Assembly: GCF_004010325.2 (NCBI RefSeq)
Contig: NZ_SADR02000001.1
Span: 20,239 to 84,238, forward strand
Direction: 5' to 3'
Source of the DNA: Mesorhizobium sp. M00.F.Ca.ET.216.01.1.1
GTDB taxonomy: Bacteria; Pseudomonadota; Alphaproteobacteria; Rhizobiales; Rhizobiaceae
DNA: 64,000 nucleotides
Shown: piece by piece, positions 1 through 17,736 of the stretch
Numbering within the stretch: the first letter of the stretch is position 1
How the letters are laid out: each line of letters begins with the position of its first letter
Made by a program: the position numbers and the translations under genes
Notes under the pieces: generated by a model
What the model saw: the letters and a program-made list of their open reading frames with translations, nothing else
The model's database searches: none
What the model was told of the DNA's origin: nothing

Positions 1-1176
<1,176 letters not shown>

Positions 1177-1210
1177 TCGCGCCGGCGCTAGCCGGTCAGG
1201 ATCGAATGCG

Positions 1211-1238
1211 AAAGGGCAGTCCTCGGGCTGCCCTTTTT
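1211..1238 (+). terminator. Intrinsic terminator after tuf
   Basis: AAAGGGCAG and CTGCCCTTTTT form a stem with an 8-nt loop and a five-T tail, 35 bases after the tuf stop codon. Confidence 0.85.
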
Positions 1239-1356
1239 GCATGTGCGCCTTTTCTTCATGTGTCGGACGCAAAGATTATCCGGGTCGTTGCTTCGAAGGC
1301 TGTTGCAAGCATCCCCGCCGCAACTAGTATAGGTTGCATCGAGGGGGCTTTTTCAA

Positions 1357-2379
1357 ATGGCCGCATGGCGCCGTTTGCATGGTCAGGCATGGTGGCCGCT
1401 GGTGCTGGTCTGCCTGGTGTCGTCCCTTGTCATGGGCGGTGCCGCGCTCGCGGTGGAAGCAAAAAAATTCAAATCGGATCTTGGTCCGACGATGCGGTTT
1501 GTCATCGTCCGCAGCAATGCACCGGGCTGCGAGCCCACTTGCCCGGAATGGATATCGGCCGAAGGTACGATAGAGGCCGGAACGCCCGTGCTATTCAAGA
1601 GCACGCTGAAAGCGCTTGGCGGTCGAGAACTGCCTGTTGTCGTGGATTCTCCCGGCGGCAACGTCGATGCGGCGCTGATGCTCGGCCGGCTGATCCGCCA
1701 GAACAAGCTCGATATAGCGGTCGGCAAAACCTGGTTTGTCGGTTGTCAGCCAGATGTGGAGGACTGCAGGGAAAAAGACGGGAAGGACGCCCGTTATTTC
1801 GGCAATCCCTACGCCGGCGGCGCCATCTGCAATTCCGCCTGTCCGCTGATGTTTGCCGGCGGCATCCGGCGTGTGGTCGGGCAGTGGGCCTATCTCGGCG
1901 TCCATCAGATCACCACCACCTATATCCGGACGAAATTGCAGTACCGGACCACCTACCGCGTGGTAAGAGGCAAGAAGAAGATCCTCAACACGAAAATCAT
2001 CAGCCGAAAGAATGCCGGCAGCTACAAGACCTACGAGATGAGCAAGGCGGTGGAGAAACGGCTGGCGGCCTATCTGAAGGAAATGGGCGTCGACCAGGGC
2101 GTGCTCGAAACGATGAAGGACACGCCGGCCAGCGACATTCGCCAGCTGGCCCCGGAAGACATGCTTCAGATGAAGCTCGTTACCAGCCTGGATGCCGTCG
2201 AGCTGCTGACTGCGGCAACCATATGCAAAGCAGATCCGCAGCCCGCGAATTGCAGGGAAATTCCGGTCCAGGCACAGAGAGCCACGACGCCTGTCAATGT
2301 CGCGACGGCAAGCGCCGAGGCTGTCACCGCCGCAGCGGTCGAGCCCATGCAGCGCGACGATAGCGGAGACATGCGCTGA
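1357..2379 (+). CDS. Secreted ClpP/crotonase-fold-like protein (COG3904 type)
   Basis: A 340-residue protein with an N-terminal signal or anchor segment (about residues 12-32). The body contains VVDSPGGNVDAAL near residue 90, CNSACPLMFAGG near 152-163 and LGVHQI near 175, the pattern of predicted periplasmic ClpP-like proteins grouped as COG3904; the NSAC serine and the later His could be catalytic, but this is inference. Cysteines at several positions suggest disulfides in an oxidising compartment. ATG 1357 is preceded by GAGGGGG at 9 bases. A weak sigma-70-like pair, TTGCAA (1303) and AGTATA (1326), lies upstream. The C-terminal part resembles a stretch encoded just downstream in another frame (see the relic at 2376). 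Substrate and role are unknown. Confidence 0.75.
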   Translation: MAAWRRLHGQAWWPLVLVCLVSSLVMGGAALAVEAKKFKSDLGPTMRFVIVRSNAPGCEPTCPEWISAEGTIEAGTPVLFKSTLKALGGRELPVVVDSPGGNVDAALMLGRLIRQNKLDIAVGKTWFVGCQPDVEDCREKDGKDARYFGNPYAGGAICNSACPLMFAGGIRRVVGQWAYLGVHQITTTYIRTKLQYRTTYRVVRGKKKILNTKIISRKNAGSYKTYEMSKAVEKRLAAYLKEMGVDQGVLETMKDTPASDIRQLAPEDMLQMKLVTSLDAVELLTAATICKADPQPANCREIPVQAQRATTPVNVATASAEAVTAAAVEPMQRDDSGDMR

Positions 2380-2537
2380 CGACCGGGCTTGAATCGGCCG
2401 ACGAACTGACGGGTGCCACCATCTGCCGCGTGGTATCGGCGTCCAAAGCGCAGGCCAACACGCTTCCAAGTCGTAGGCACCGGAGCCGACCCAGACTGGC
2501 AATCGAGGCAGCAAGACTGGCCATCGAGGTAGGTTGA
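2376..2537 (+). pseudogene. Probable relic of a COG3904-type C-terminus
   Basis: Read from 2376 in a frame different from the preceding gene, this stretch encodes TTGLESADELTGATIC, which matches VTSLDAVELLTAATIC in the C-terminal region of the preceding protein (8 of 16 identical, most others conservative). The frame closes at TGA 2535-2537. No start codon with an RBS precedes it. It may be the remnant of a tandem paralogue, or an alternative C-terminus created by a frameshift in the upstream gene. Confidence 0.4.
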
Positions 2538-2598
2538 GCGACGCCCGATGTTTCCGCTATCGTCCACGGCCGCTGACAGCAAGGCTGGAGGATCGAGA

Positions 2599-3081
2599 AT
2601 GAGCCAGGACGTCCCGACATTGTTCGAATGGGCTGGCGGAACCGAGGCACTGAGCCGCCTGACCCAGACTTTCTATGACAAGGTGGCTCAGGATCCGGTT
2701 GTGGGGCCGGTGTTCAAGAACATGTCGTCGGACCATCCCGCCCATGTCGCGGCCTTCATCGGCGAGGTCTTCGGCGGACCGAAGACCTATAGCGAACAGC
2801 ATGGCGGCCACCGCGAGATGGTGATGCACCATCTGGGCAAGCACCTGACGGAGGAACAGCGCCGGCGCTGGATCAATCTTCTCGCCGATGCCGCCGACGC
2901 GGTCGGGCTGCCGGACGATCCCGAATTCCGCTCGGCCTTCATGGCCTACATCGAATGGGGATCGCGGCTGGCCAAGATGAATTCCAACCTCGGCGAGACC
3001 TGCGACCCTGAGACGGAACCGATGCCGGCCTGGGGCTGGGGCGTGCCCGGCGGACCGTACAAGCCGCCGGTGAGGGACTGA
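2599..3081 (+). CDS. Group II truncated haemoglobin
   Basis: A 160-residue globin of the 2-on-2 (TrHb2/GlbO) family, which binds O2 and NO; roles in NO detoxification or O2 chemistry are known for relatives but not shown here. Visible hallmarks are FGGPKTYSEQHGGH (residues 58-71), a proximal His at about 78 in MHH, Trp G8 at 91 (RRRWINLL) and the family tail FMAYIEWGSRLAKMNSN. The C-terminal 30 residues are Pro/Gly rich and beyond the globin fold. I chose ATG 2599 because AGGATCGAGA precedes it at good spacing and the globin homology starts there; an in-frame ATG at 2548 would add 17 unlikely residues. It lies alone between a relic gene and tRNA-Trp. Confidence 0.93.
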   Translation: MSQDVPTLFEWAGGTEALSRLTQTFYDKVAQDPVVGPVFKNMSSDHPAHVAAFIGEVFGGPKTYSEQHGGHREMVMHHLGKHLTEEQRRRWINLLADAADAVGLPDDPEFRSAFMAYIEWGSRLAKMNSNLGETCDPETEPMPAWGWGVPGGPYKPPVRD

Positions 3082-3212
3082 GGACAGCGGTGGTCATTGC
3101 CTATCCGGGCCTATCCGGATTTTTGGCGAAGGATATGAATGGACCTCAGACCACTCTTTACAGAGCGCGCGGAAGCTTTTAGGAAGCGCCTGCTGCGCCG
3201 ATTTGCGCACAT

Positions 3213-3288
<76 letters not shown>

Positions 3289-3696
3289 TTCTCAGAATGG
3301 TCAATCCGAACCAAGCACCGCAGCCAAGATCGTGCCGATTTTTCGGGGCCTTGCGTTGGTTTTTCTCGGCGCGGCCTTTGAAAAAAGGCAGGAGACTTGC
3401 CATATAGCGTTGGTTGAGGCATAAGAGCCCCTATAGCCGGGACGGGACGACTGGATGGTTCCGAGGCGGTGTTTGGCCATAAAGCGGACACTTGCCACTT
3501 GCGTGGATCAAGAATCGGTTTTATGTAGACGAAACAGACACGCGACGCGTGGAGCTGGGAAGCCGGCTTTACGCGTCCGATTTGCATGGGCGGAATGATT
3601 GCGCTGATTCAGCGCAGGCAAGCGCTCAGGCGGCACGTCCCGGTCAGCGGGATCATCCAGGAGATCCGGCCAACGGATCTCGAAGACAGGCGGCAC
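3289..3696 (+). other. Gene-free gap between tRNA-Trp and secE
   Basis: About 400 bases without a credible gene. It holds a good sigma-70-type promoter (3378-3406) that probably starts the secE-nusG transcript, leaving a leader of roughly 280 bases in which I recognise no known element. Confidence 0.6.
3378..3406 (+). promoter_or_regulatory. Sigma-70-type promoter for secE-nusG
   Basis: TTGAAA (3378-3383), a 17-base spacer and CATATA (3401-3406) fit the housekeeping consensus well and lie in the gap upstream of secE. No other pair in this gap fits as well. Confidence 0.55.
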
Positions 3697-3900
3697 ATGG
3701 CTTCGAAAACCACAAATCCTTTCACCTTTCTCCAGCAGGTTCGCGCGGAGACTGCCAAGGTAACTTGGCCGTCGCGGCGCGAAACGATGATCTCGACGGT
3801 GATGGTGCTTGTGTTCGCGGTCATCGCGATGATCTTTTTCTTCACCGCGGATATAGCCATGGGCTTTGCGGTCGAGAAAATTCTGGGCCTTGGACAGTAA
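3697..3900 (+). CDS. secE: Preprotein translocase subunit SecE
   Basis: SecE clamps and stabilises the SecY channel in the inner membrane. The 67-residue product is the short one-helix form typical of alphaproteobacteria: an amphipathic segment FLQQVRAETAKVTWPSR with the signature KVTWP, then one transmembrane helix (about residues 30-52). ATG 3697 is chosen over an in-frame ATG at 3586 because the family starts with MASKTTNP and AGGCGG precedes it. It is followed 27 bases later by nusG, its usual partner. Confidence 0.96.
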   Translation: MASKTTNPFTFLQQVRAETAKVTWPSRRETMISTVMVLVFAVIAMIFFFTADIAMGFAVEKILGLGQ

Positions 3901-3927
3901 GTCCGGCGATTACGGAGAAGTCGTGAA

Positions 3928-4455
3928 ATGACTGCGCGGTGGTACATCGTCCACGCCTATTCGAACTTTGAAAAAAAGGTCGCCGAGGACATCGAGAACA
4001 AGGCCAAGCAGAAGGGCCTGTCCGGCGACATCGAGCAGATCGTGGTGCCGACCGAGAAGGTCGTCGAGATACGCCGCGGCCGCAAGGTCGATGCCGAGCG
4101 CAAGTTCTTTCCGGGCTATGTGCTGTTGAAGGCCAACTTGACCGATGCGGTGTTCTCGCTGGTGAAGAACACGCCGAAGGTCACCGGCTTCCTGGGTGAC
4201 TCGAAGCCGGTGCCGATCACGGAAACCGAGGCCCAGCGCATCCTGAACCAGGTTCAGGAAGGTGTCGAGCGGCCGAAGCCGTCGGTCACTTTCGAGATCG
4301 GTGAGGCGATCCGCGTTTCGGACGGTCCGTTCGCGTCGTTCAACGGTTTCGTCCAGGAAGTGGACGAGGAGCGGGCGCGGCTTAAGGTGGAAGTTTCGAT
4401 CTTCGGGCGCGCGGTGCCTGTCGATCTGGAATTCGGACAAGTCGAAAAGGGCTGA
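3928..4455 (+). CDS. nusG: Transcription termination/antitermination factor NusG
   Basis: NusG binds RNA polymerase and links it to Rho or to the ribosome through S10. The 175-residue protein shows the NGN domain from RWYIVHAYSNFEKKV at the N-terminus, the conserved FFPGYVL near residue 65, and a C-terminal KOW domain (VSDGPFASFNGFVQEVD, about 123-140). Length matches the family. It is co-transcribed with secE and followed after 160 bases by rplK; that gap holds a hairpin (CCCTGC 4464-4469 with GCAGGG 4481-4486) of unknown function. Confidence 0.98.
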   Translation: MTARWYIVHAYSNFEKKVAEDIENKAKQKGLSGDIEQIVVPTEKVVEIRRGRKVDAERKFFPGYVLLKANLTDAVFSLVKNTPKVTGFLGDSKPVPITETEAQRILNQVQEGVERPKPSVTFEIGEAIRVSDGPFASFNGFVQEVDEERARLKVEVSIFGRAVPVDLEFGQVEKG

Positions 4456-4615
4456 TCCGAAATCCCTGCGCCGGTCGGTTGCAGGGGAGGCGGTGCGGAA
4501 ATCGCGCGGCCTGAAAAACGGGTGGGAGGCGAATGTGGCTTTAGCCGGCCGCAGGAACCGCACCACCAGACTGCAACCGCCGGCATGGCCGGCATGAGAA
4601 AAGGCAGGAAAAGAG

Positions 4616-5044
4616 ATGGCTAAAAAAGTTGCGGGCCAGCTCAAGCTCCAGGTTTCCGCGGGCTCGGCTACGCCGTCGCCCCCGATCGGCCCGGCGCTTG
4701 GTCAGCGCGGCATCAACATCATGGAGTTCTGCAAGGCGTTCAACGCGCAGACCCAGGAAATGGAAAAGGGATCGCCGATTCCGGTCGTCATCACCTATTA
4801 CCAGGACAAGTCGTTCACCTTCGTCATGAAGACGCCGCCGGTGAGCTACTTCCTGAAGAAGGCGGCGAACCTGAAGTCGGGCTCGAAGGAGCCGGGCAAG
4901 GTCAAGGCTGGCACGATCGGCCGCGACAAGGTGCGCGCCATCGCCGAGCAGAAGATGAAGGATCTGAACGCAAACGATGTCGAGGCGGCCATGCGCATGG
5001 TCGAGGGCTCCGCCCGCTCGATGGGTCTGGAAGTGGTGGGCTGA
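4616..5044 (+). CDS. rplK: 50S ribosomal protein L11
   Basis: L11 forms the GTPase-associated centre with 23S rRNA and L10/L12 and is needed for the stringent response. The 142-residue product has the Pro-rich N-terminal domain with [22 protein letters not shown] and the RNA-binding C-terminal domain with GTIGRDKV and DLNA. GGCAGGAAAAGAG precedes the ATG. It lies 4 bases before rplA, so the two are probably coupled; L1 feedback on the rplKA leader is known in other bacteria. Confidence 0.99.
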   Translation: MAKKVAGQLKLQVSAGSATPSPPIGPALGQRGINIMEFCKAFNAQTQEMEKGSPIPVVITYYQDKSFTFVMKTPPVSYFLKKAANLKSGSKEPGKVKAGTIGRDKVRAIAEQKMKDLNANDVEAAMRMVEGSARSMGLEVVG

Positions 5045-5048
5045 GATC

Positions 5049-5747
5049 ATGGCAAAGATTGCAAAGCGTGTATCGAAGACCCGCGAAGGCCTCGACCCCA
5101 ACAAGGCTTACGGCCTGGGTGAGGCGCTGAAGTTGCTCAAGGATCGTTCCTCGGTGAAGTTCGACGAGACCATCGAAGTGGCGATGAACCTTGGCGTCGA
5201 CCCGCGCCATGCCGACCAGATGGTCCGCGGCGTGGTCAACCTGCCGAACGGCACCGGCCGCAGTGTCCGTGTCGCCGTCTTCGCGCGCGGCGACAAGGCA
5301 GAGGAAGCCAAGGCTGCCGGCGCCGATGTCGTCGGTGCCGAGGATCTGGTCGAGATCGTCCAGAAGGGCACGATCGACTTCGATCGCTGCATCGCCACGC
5401 CGGACATGATGCCGCTGGTCGGCCGTCTCGGCAAGGTGCTGGGCCCGCGCGGCATGATGCCGAACCCGAAGGTCGGCACCGTCACCACCGATGTCGCCGC
5501 CGCCGTCAAGGCATCGAAGGGCGGCGCGGTCGAGTTCCGCGTCGAGAAGGCCGGAATCGTCCAGGCTGGCGTCGGCAAGGTCTCGTTCGACGTCACGGCG
5601 CTGGAAGAGAACGTCCGCGCCTTCACTGACGCGGTGAACAGGGCGAAGCCGGCTGGTGCCAAGGGCAACTACGTCAAGAAGGTGTCGATCACCTCGACGA
5701 TGGGCCCGGGCCTCAAGCTCGACGTCTCGACGCTTGCAGCGTCCTGA
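5049..5747 (+). CDS. rplA: 50S ribosomal protein L1
   Basis: L1 builds the mobile L1 stalk at the E site and in many bacteria represses its own operon. The 232-residue product contains the L1 signatures [17 protein letters not shown] and [22 protein letters not shown] 5049, five bases after the rplK stop, gives the family-standard N-terminus [10 protein letters not shown]; an in-frame upstream ATG at 4977 lies inside rplK and is rejected. Confidence 0.99.
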   Translation: MAKIAKRVSKTREGLDPNKAYGLGEALKLLKDRSSVKFDETIEVAMNLGVDPRHADQMVRGVVNLPNGTGRSVRVAVFARGDKAEEAKAAGADVVGAEDLVEIVQKGTIDFDRCIATPDMMPLVGRLGKVLGPRGMMPNPKVGTVTTDVAAAVKASKGGAVEFRVEKAGIVQAGVGKVSFDVTALEENVRAFTDAVNRAKPAGAKGNYVKKVSITSTMGPGLKLDVSTLAAS

Positions 5748-6139
5748 TACGAACTGACTTGATCTGCCGCTAAACGGCTGATCCGCAAAAGAATTCCGGG
5801 CCTTCGACTTGTTGGCGGCCCGGTACCGGAAGTCGAAAGGCTTCCGGACATCCTGTCCGAGATTGCAGGCGGCCCTCAAGCCTAATTGAAGGGGCCTTAA
5901 TTCATGTGGGCCTGCATGAGACGGGTGAAGACCGGACAAAGGAGCGACAGCTCCAATGAAAGGTTCGAACCGTGTTTGCCTTTTGTCTGCGCATCCGCCG
6001 GTTAGTCCGTCGGGTGTGGCGAAAGGGGGCAGGATCCTCGAGCGTCGTTCGGGAGATCCGTTACTGGATGGCCCGGCCGGCAAAAGGCAACCCGACGCCT
6101 GTCCTCGTGAATGGGGCAGGGGTCAACTGGAGATAGGCA
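5748..6139 (+). promoter_or_regulatory. rplJL leader region (probable L10 leader)
   Basis: The 392-base gap before rplJ contains no credible gene but many stem-loops, for example GGAGC-GACA-GCTCC at 5941-5954. In bacteria generally the L10(L12)4 complex binds a structured leader before rplJ and represses the operon. Position and structure fit such a leader; the exact binding motif was not resolved by eye, and a promoter is probably also here. Confidence 0.5.
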
Positions 6140-6658
6140 GTGGACAGAGCGGAAAAACGCGAACTCGTCACGGGCCTGAATGATGCGTTTACGAACGCTG
6201 GTTCAGTCGTCGTGGCCCACTACGCCGGTATCACCGTCGCGCAAATGAACGACCTTCGGTCGAAAATGCGCGCCGCCGGTGGCACCGTCAAAGTCGCGAA
6301 GAACCGTCTCGCCAAAATCGCTCTTCAGGGCACGGACTCCGCATCGATCATCGACCTGTTCAAGGGACAGACGCTGATCGCTTATTCGGAGGATCCGATT
6401 GCGGCGCCGAAGGTCGCGTCCGATTTCGCCAAGGGAAATGACAGGCTCGTCATTCTCGGCGGCGCAATGGGCACCACCTCGCTCAATGCCGACGGTGTGA
6501 AGGCACTCGCCACACTTCCGTCGCTCGATGAGCTGCGCGCCAGGCTGGTTGGCATGATCGCCACGCCGGCAACCCGGATCGCCCAGATCGTCAATGCGCC
6601 TGCGGCTTCGGTCGCGCGCGTCATCGGCGCCTACGCCCGGAAGGACGAGGCGGCATGA
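6140..6658 (+). CDS. rplJ: 50S ribosomal protein L10
   Basis: L10 anchors L7/L12 dimers to the ribosomal stalk. The 172-residue product has the conserved start DRAEKRELV, the rRNA-binding part with [14 protein letters not shown], and the helical C-terminus that binds L12. The start is GTG (6140), preceded by CTGGAGATAG; a weak start fits autogenous control. rplL follows 54 bases later. Confidence 0.98.
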   Translation: MDRAEKRELVTGLNDAFTNAGSVVVAHYAGITVAQMNDLRSKMRAAGGTVKVAKNRLAKIALQGTDSASIIDLFKGQTLIAYSEDPIAAPKVASDFAKGNDRLVILGGAMGTTSLNADGVKALATLPSLDELRARLVGMIATPATRIAQIVNAPAASVARVIGAYARKDEAA

Positions 6659-6712
6659 GGCCGTTCCTCGCTATCACAAACACACGTTCGAACCTTACGA
6701 AGGAATATTGCA

Positions 6713-7090
6713 ATGGCTGATCTGGCAAAGATCGTAGACGACCTTTCGAAGCTGACCGTCCTCGAGGCGGCCGAGCTGTCGAAGCTTCTGGAAGAAAAGT
6801 GGGGCGTTTCGGCTGCTGCTCCGGTGGCGGTTGCCGCTGCCGGCGGTGCTGCGGCTGCTGCTGCTCCGGTCGAGGAAAAGACGGAATTCGACGTCGTCCT
6901 CACCGAGGCAGGCGCTCAGAAGATCAACGTCATCAAGGAAGTCCGCGCGATCACCGGTCTTGGCCTCAAGGAAGCCAAGGACCTGGTCGAGGCGGCTCCG
7001 AAGCCGGTCAAGGAAGGCGTTTCCAAGGCCGACGCGGACAAGTTCAAGGCCCAGCTGGAAGCAGCCGGCGCCAAGGTCGATCTGAAGTAA
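6713..7090 (+). CDS. rplL: 50S ribosomal protein L7/L12
   Basis: L7/L12 is the multicopy stalk protein that recruits translational GTPases. The 125-residue product has the N-terminal dimerisation helices (residues 1-30), an Ala-rich hinge (about 34-52) and the C-terminal factor-binding domain with [33 protein letters not shown] precedes the ATG. Together with rplJ it forms the stalk operon read into rpoB. Confidence 0.99.
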   Translation: MADLAKIVDDLSKLTVLEAAELSKLLEEKWGVSAAAPVAVAAAGGAAAAAAPVEEKTEFDVVLTEAGAQKINVIKEVRAITGLGLKEAKDLVEAAPKPVKEGVSKADADKFKAQLEAAGAKVDLK

Positions 7091-7181
7091 GCGTTACAGT
7101 TCGGCGGGCGGCTTCGTGCCGTCCGCCATCCCCCTGGTATCGGGGGAGCCCAGCGTAACCGGGCAAGTCCACGAAAACCTC

Positions 7182-7321
7182 TTTCCTGAGGGCCGAAATC
7201 GGCCTTCAGGAAACGGGTTTTCTCCCGTTTCAGCCGGCCGCCAACAGGCGGCTGGGGAACAGATAAGAGGGCCGCCGCCGAGGCGGCCGTGAATGCAAGG
7301 CGAGCCGCGGCGAGGCTCGCC
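7182..7321 (+). promoter_or_regulatory. Cluster of four stem-loops between rplL and rpoB
   Basis: Four hairpins follow one another: TTTCCTGAGGGCCG with CGGCCTTCAGGAAA (7182-7213), GCCGCC with GGCGGC (7237-7252), GGCCGCC with GGCGGCC (7270-7288) and GGCGAGCC with GGCTCGCC (7299-7321). None has a T tail, so they look like an attenuator or RNA processing region setting the ratio of stalk protein to RNA polymerase, as in E. coli, rather than a full terminator. Confidence 0.5.
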
Positions 7322-7346
7322 CCGAGAATCGAGCTAAGGAGCGACG

Positions 7347-11483
<4,137 letters not shown>

Positions 11484-11527
11484 GCAATACGCTCGGTCGC
11501 GGGAAAGGGTTCCTGCGACCGAGCGCC

Positions 11528-11569
11528 GAGCATGATCCCGAAAAGTGGCTACCGGCCAAGATCATGCTC
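11528..11569. repeat. Palindromic intergenic repeat, copy 1 (rpoB-rpoC gap)
   Basis: Arms GAGCATGATC and GATCATGCTC enclose CCGAAAAGTGGCTACCGGCCAA. The same element recurs at 30151 and 36898, each time inside a transcription unit. In copy 1 the inner CCGAAAA/TTTTCGG stem has decayed. Confidence 0.85.
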
Positions 11570-11669
11570 AAACAAGAAAGTTTCTTCGGCCGATGGCCGA
11601 TCAAGTCGGCGGGCGTCTGGCCCGCGCTAGATACAAGGGGTTTTCGAGGACCCCGAAAAGGAGAACGGC

Positions 11670-15866
<4,197 letters not shown>

Positions 15867-15890
15867 GGCGGCATGCAAGAAAGAATAAGG

Positions 15891-15914
15891 AAAGGGGCCC
15901 AAGTGGCCCCTTTT
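15891..15914 (+). terminator. Intrinsic terminator after rpoC
   Basis: AAAGGGGCC pairs with GGCCCCTTTT over a 5-nt loop, 25 bases after the rpoC stop. Confidence 0.85.
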
Positions 15915-15955
15915 CGCGTTTTGGCTTCCTGCATTTGAAACGGAGAGGAAAGGCG

Positions 15956-16621
15956 ATGAGTAAGAGGATATGGACGGCAGTAGACGACTACATTGTTGGC
16001 TCCCTGTTCGAGGCAGACCCCGTCCTTGATGCCGTTCTAGCGGCCAACCACGATCAGGGCCTGCCGCCGATCGACGTCTCGCCGGCGCAAGGCAAGCTGC
16101 TCTCACTTCTGGTGCGTATTCAGGGAGCGAGAAATGTTCTCGAAATCGGCACGCTGGGCGGGTACTCGACGATCTGGATGGCGCGCGGGCTGCCTTCGGA
16201 TGGCAGGATCGTGACACTTGAACTCGATCCTCACCATGCCAGGGTCGCGCGGTCAAACTTCGAGCGGGCAGGGGTGTCGGAACGGGTGGAACTGCGGGTG
16301 GGAATGGCGCTTCAATCGCTGGCCGCGCTGAGTGCTGAGAATGCCGGGCCGTTCGATCTCATCTTCATCGACGCCGACAAGCCCAACAACCCGAACTACC
16401 TGTCCTGGACCATGCGCCTCTCGCGACCGGGAACCGTCGTCGTCTGCGACAACGTTATCCGTGACGGCGCCGTGCTGAATGAGGATGGCCACGACGCCTA
16501 TGTCGAAGGGGCACGCGCAGCATTCTCGTTCATCGGCGGCGACAAGCGGTTGGATGGCACCGCCATCCAGACTGTCGGCGCCAAGGGCTATGACGGGTTC
16601 GCCATTGCGATCGTCAATTGA
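15956..16621 (+). CDS. SAM-dependent O-methyltransferase (CCoAOMT/COMT family 3 type)
   Basis: A 221-residue class I methyltransferase. SAM-binding motif I is VLEIGTLGGYSTIWMA (about residues 61-76), the acidic motif LELDPHH follows near 90, and FDLIFIDADKPNN near 131-143 plus VVCDNVIRDG near 160 are the metal and substrate motifs of the family-3 O-methyltransferases, which usually need a divalent metal and methylate catechol-like hydroxyls. The substrate cannot be told. ATG 15956 follows GGAGAGGAAAGGCG; an in-frame ATG at 15935 lacks an RBS. It is a single gene just after the rpoC terminator, convergent with the next gene, and is not part of the transcription machinery. Confidence 0.88.
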   Translation: MSKRIWTAVDDYIVGSLFEADPVLDAVLAANHDQGLPPIDVSPAQGKLLSLLVRIQGARNVLEIGTLGGYSTIWMARGLPSDGRIVTLELDPHHARVARSNFERAGVSERVELRVGMALQSLAALSAENAGPFDLIFIDADKPNNPNYLSWTMRLSRPGTVVVCDNVIRDGAVLNEDGHDAYVEGARAAFSFIGGDKRLDGTAIQTVGAKGYDGFAIAIVN

Positions 16622-16670
16622 ACTTGCGCGGTGAGCGGTCGGACGTGCAATCCGGTCGACGCCCGCAGTC

Positions 16671-17606
16671 TCAGTCGAAAAACGCTTCCACCACATTGCG
16701 CTTGCCGAGCATGAAGGCGTCGGCGACGTGTTGGAGGGGAGCGAGATCGACATCGGAAACGCCGGCGCGCACGATCTCGGCGAAGCGTTTATAGAGCATC
16801 GGGTATTCGGCTTCCGGCTCTTTATGAACGACGCGGCCATCGATGGCGAGCTTCGAGCCGCCGCCCGATAGCACCATCGAGCCCTTGTCCGTCTCGGCCA
16901 CGATGTCCCAGCTTTGCGGGCCGGTCTGACGCCAGTCCAGTTCCATCATCACCGGCAATCCGTTCGAGGTGCGGAAGGCGACATGCGCGGCGATCGGGGC
17001 GGCGCGGTTTTCGGGAAAATCGAGGATCGCCGAGGTGATGAACATCGCCGGCAGGATGTGGGTGGCAATCGACAGCGCATTGATGCCGGGATCGAAGACG
17101 CCGAAGCCGCCCGGAGCCCAGATCCATTCCTGGTTCGGGTGCCAGCGGCGCACGTCTTCCTTCCAGTCGATGGCGGCGGAGCTGATCCGGGTCGAGCCGA
17201 GAAAGGCGCGCGCGGCCTCGACCGCCGGCGCATAGCGCGAGTGCCAGCTGGCGAACAGCGAGACGCCTTGTCGCTCCGCCAGCTTTTTCAGGTCCTCGAC
17301 CTCGCTGACCGTGGCACCGGGCGGCTTTTCCAGGAAGACATGCTTTTTCGCCGCCAGCGCCATCCGCGCGGCATCGTAGCGGTATTGCGGCGGCATGCAG
17401 AGCGACACGGCCTCAATCTCGGGCACGGCGTCGAGCATCGCCTCGATGGTCGGGAAATTAGGGATGCCGTCCACCTTGCCGTGCCGGCTGGCGGCGGCGG
17501 CGAGGCGGTAGTCCTGGTCCTTCGCCAGAGCCGGAAGATGCTGATCGCGGACAATCTTTCCCACGCCGACGATGCCGAGCTTGATGGGACCGCTATTCAG
17601 GGACAT
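16671..17606 (-). CDS. Gfo/Idh/MocA oxidoreductase, probable D-galactose/L-arabinose 1-dehydrogenase
   Basis: A 311-residue NAD(P)-dependent dehydrogenase. The Rossmann motif GIVGVGKIVRDQHLPAL is at residues 9-25, the EKPPGAT motif with the family's catalytic Lys is near 95, and WKEDVRRWHPNQEWIW and GVFDPGINALSI (near 155-180) match sugar 1-dehydrogenases that start the non-phosphorylative oxidation of L-arabinose and D-galactose in Azospirillum and rhizobia. The start at 17606 gives MSLNSGPIKLG; upstream in-frame starts lie before the natural N-terminus. It stands alone, with no lactonase or dehydratase nearby, so the pathway assignment is from family resemblance only. The 106-aa gene lies 130 bases upstream on the same strand. 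Confidence 0.82.
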   Translation of the reverse strand: MSLNSGPIKLGIVGVGKIVRDQHLPALAKDQDYRLAAAASRHGKVDGIPNFPTIEAMLDAVPEIEAVSLCMPPQYRYDAARMALAAKKHVFLEKPPGATVSEVEDLKKLAERQGVSLFASWHSRYAPAVEAARAFLGSTRISSAAIDWKEDVRRWHPNQEWIWAPGGFGVFDPGINALSIATHILPAMFITSAILDFPENRAAPIAAHVAFRTSNGLPVMMELDWRQTGPQSWDIVAETDKGSMVLSGGGSKLAIDGRVVHKEPEAEYPMLYKRFAEIVRAGVSDVDLAPLQHVADAFMLGKRNVVEAFFD

Positions 17607-17736
17607 GGGAGACTCCGCAAGTTTTGGAAACGCGCTTGGTTTTAGCCGAGACTGGTTCTTAGCAGAGAACCGATGCCGGGCAAGCCGCACGGGACCGACG
17701 CCACGGCCGGGGCCACGGCACCCGACAGCCTTCCGG

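Noticed and set aside
1206..2363. 385-codon + strand frame overlapping the COG3904-type gene
   Set aside because: It runs through the terminator hairpin after tuf, has no RBS, and the other frame has the signal peptide and family motifs.
3157..3185. TTTACA / TAGGAA as a promoter for tRNA-Trp
   Set aside because: The -10 box is poor and no other support exists; the tRNA promoter could not be placed with confidence.
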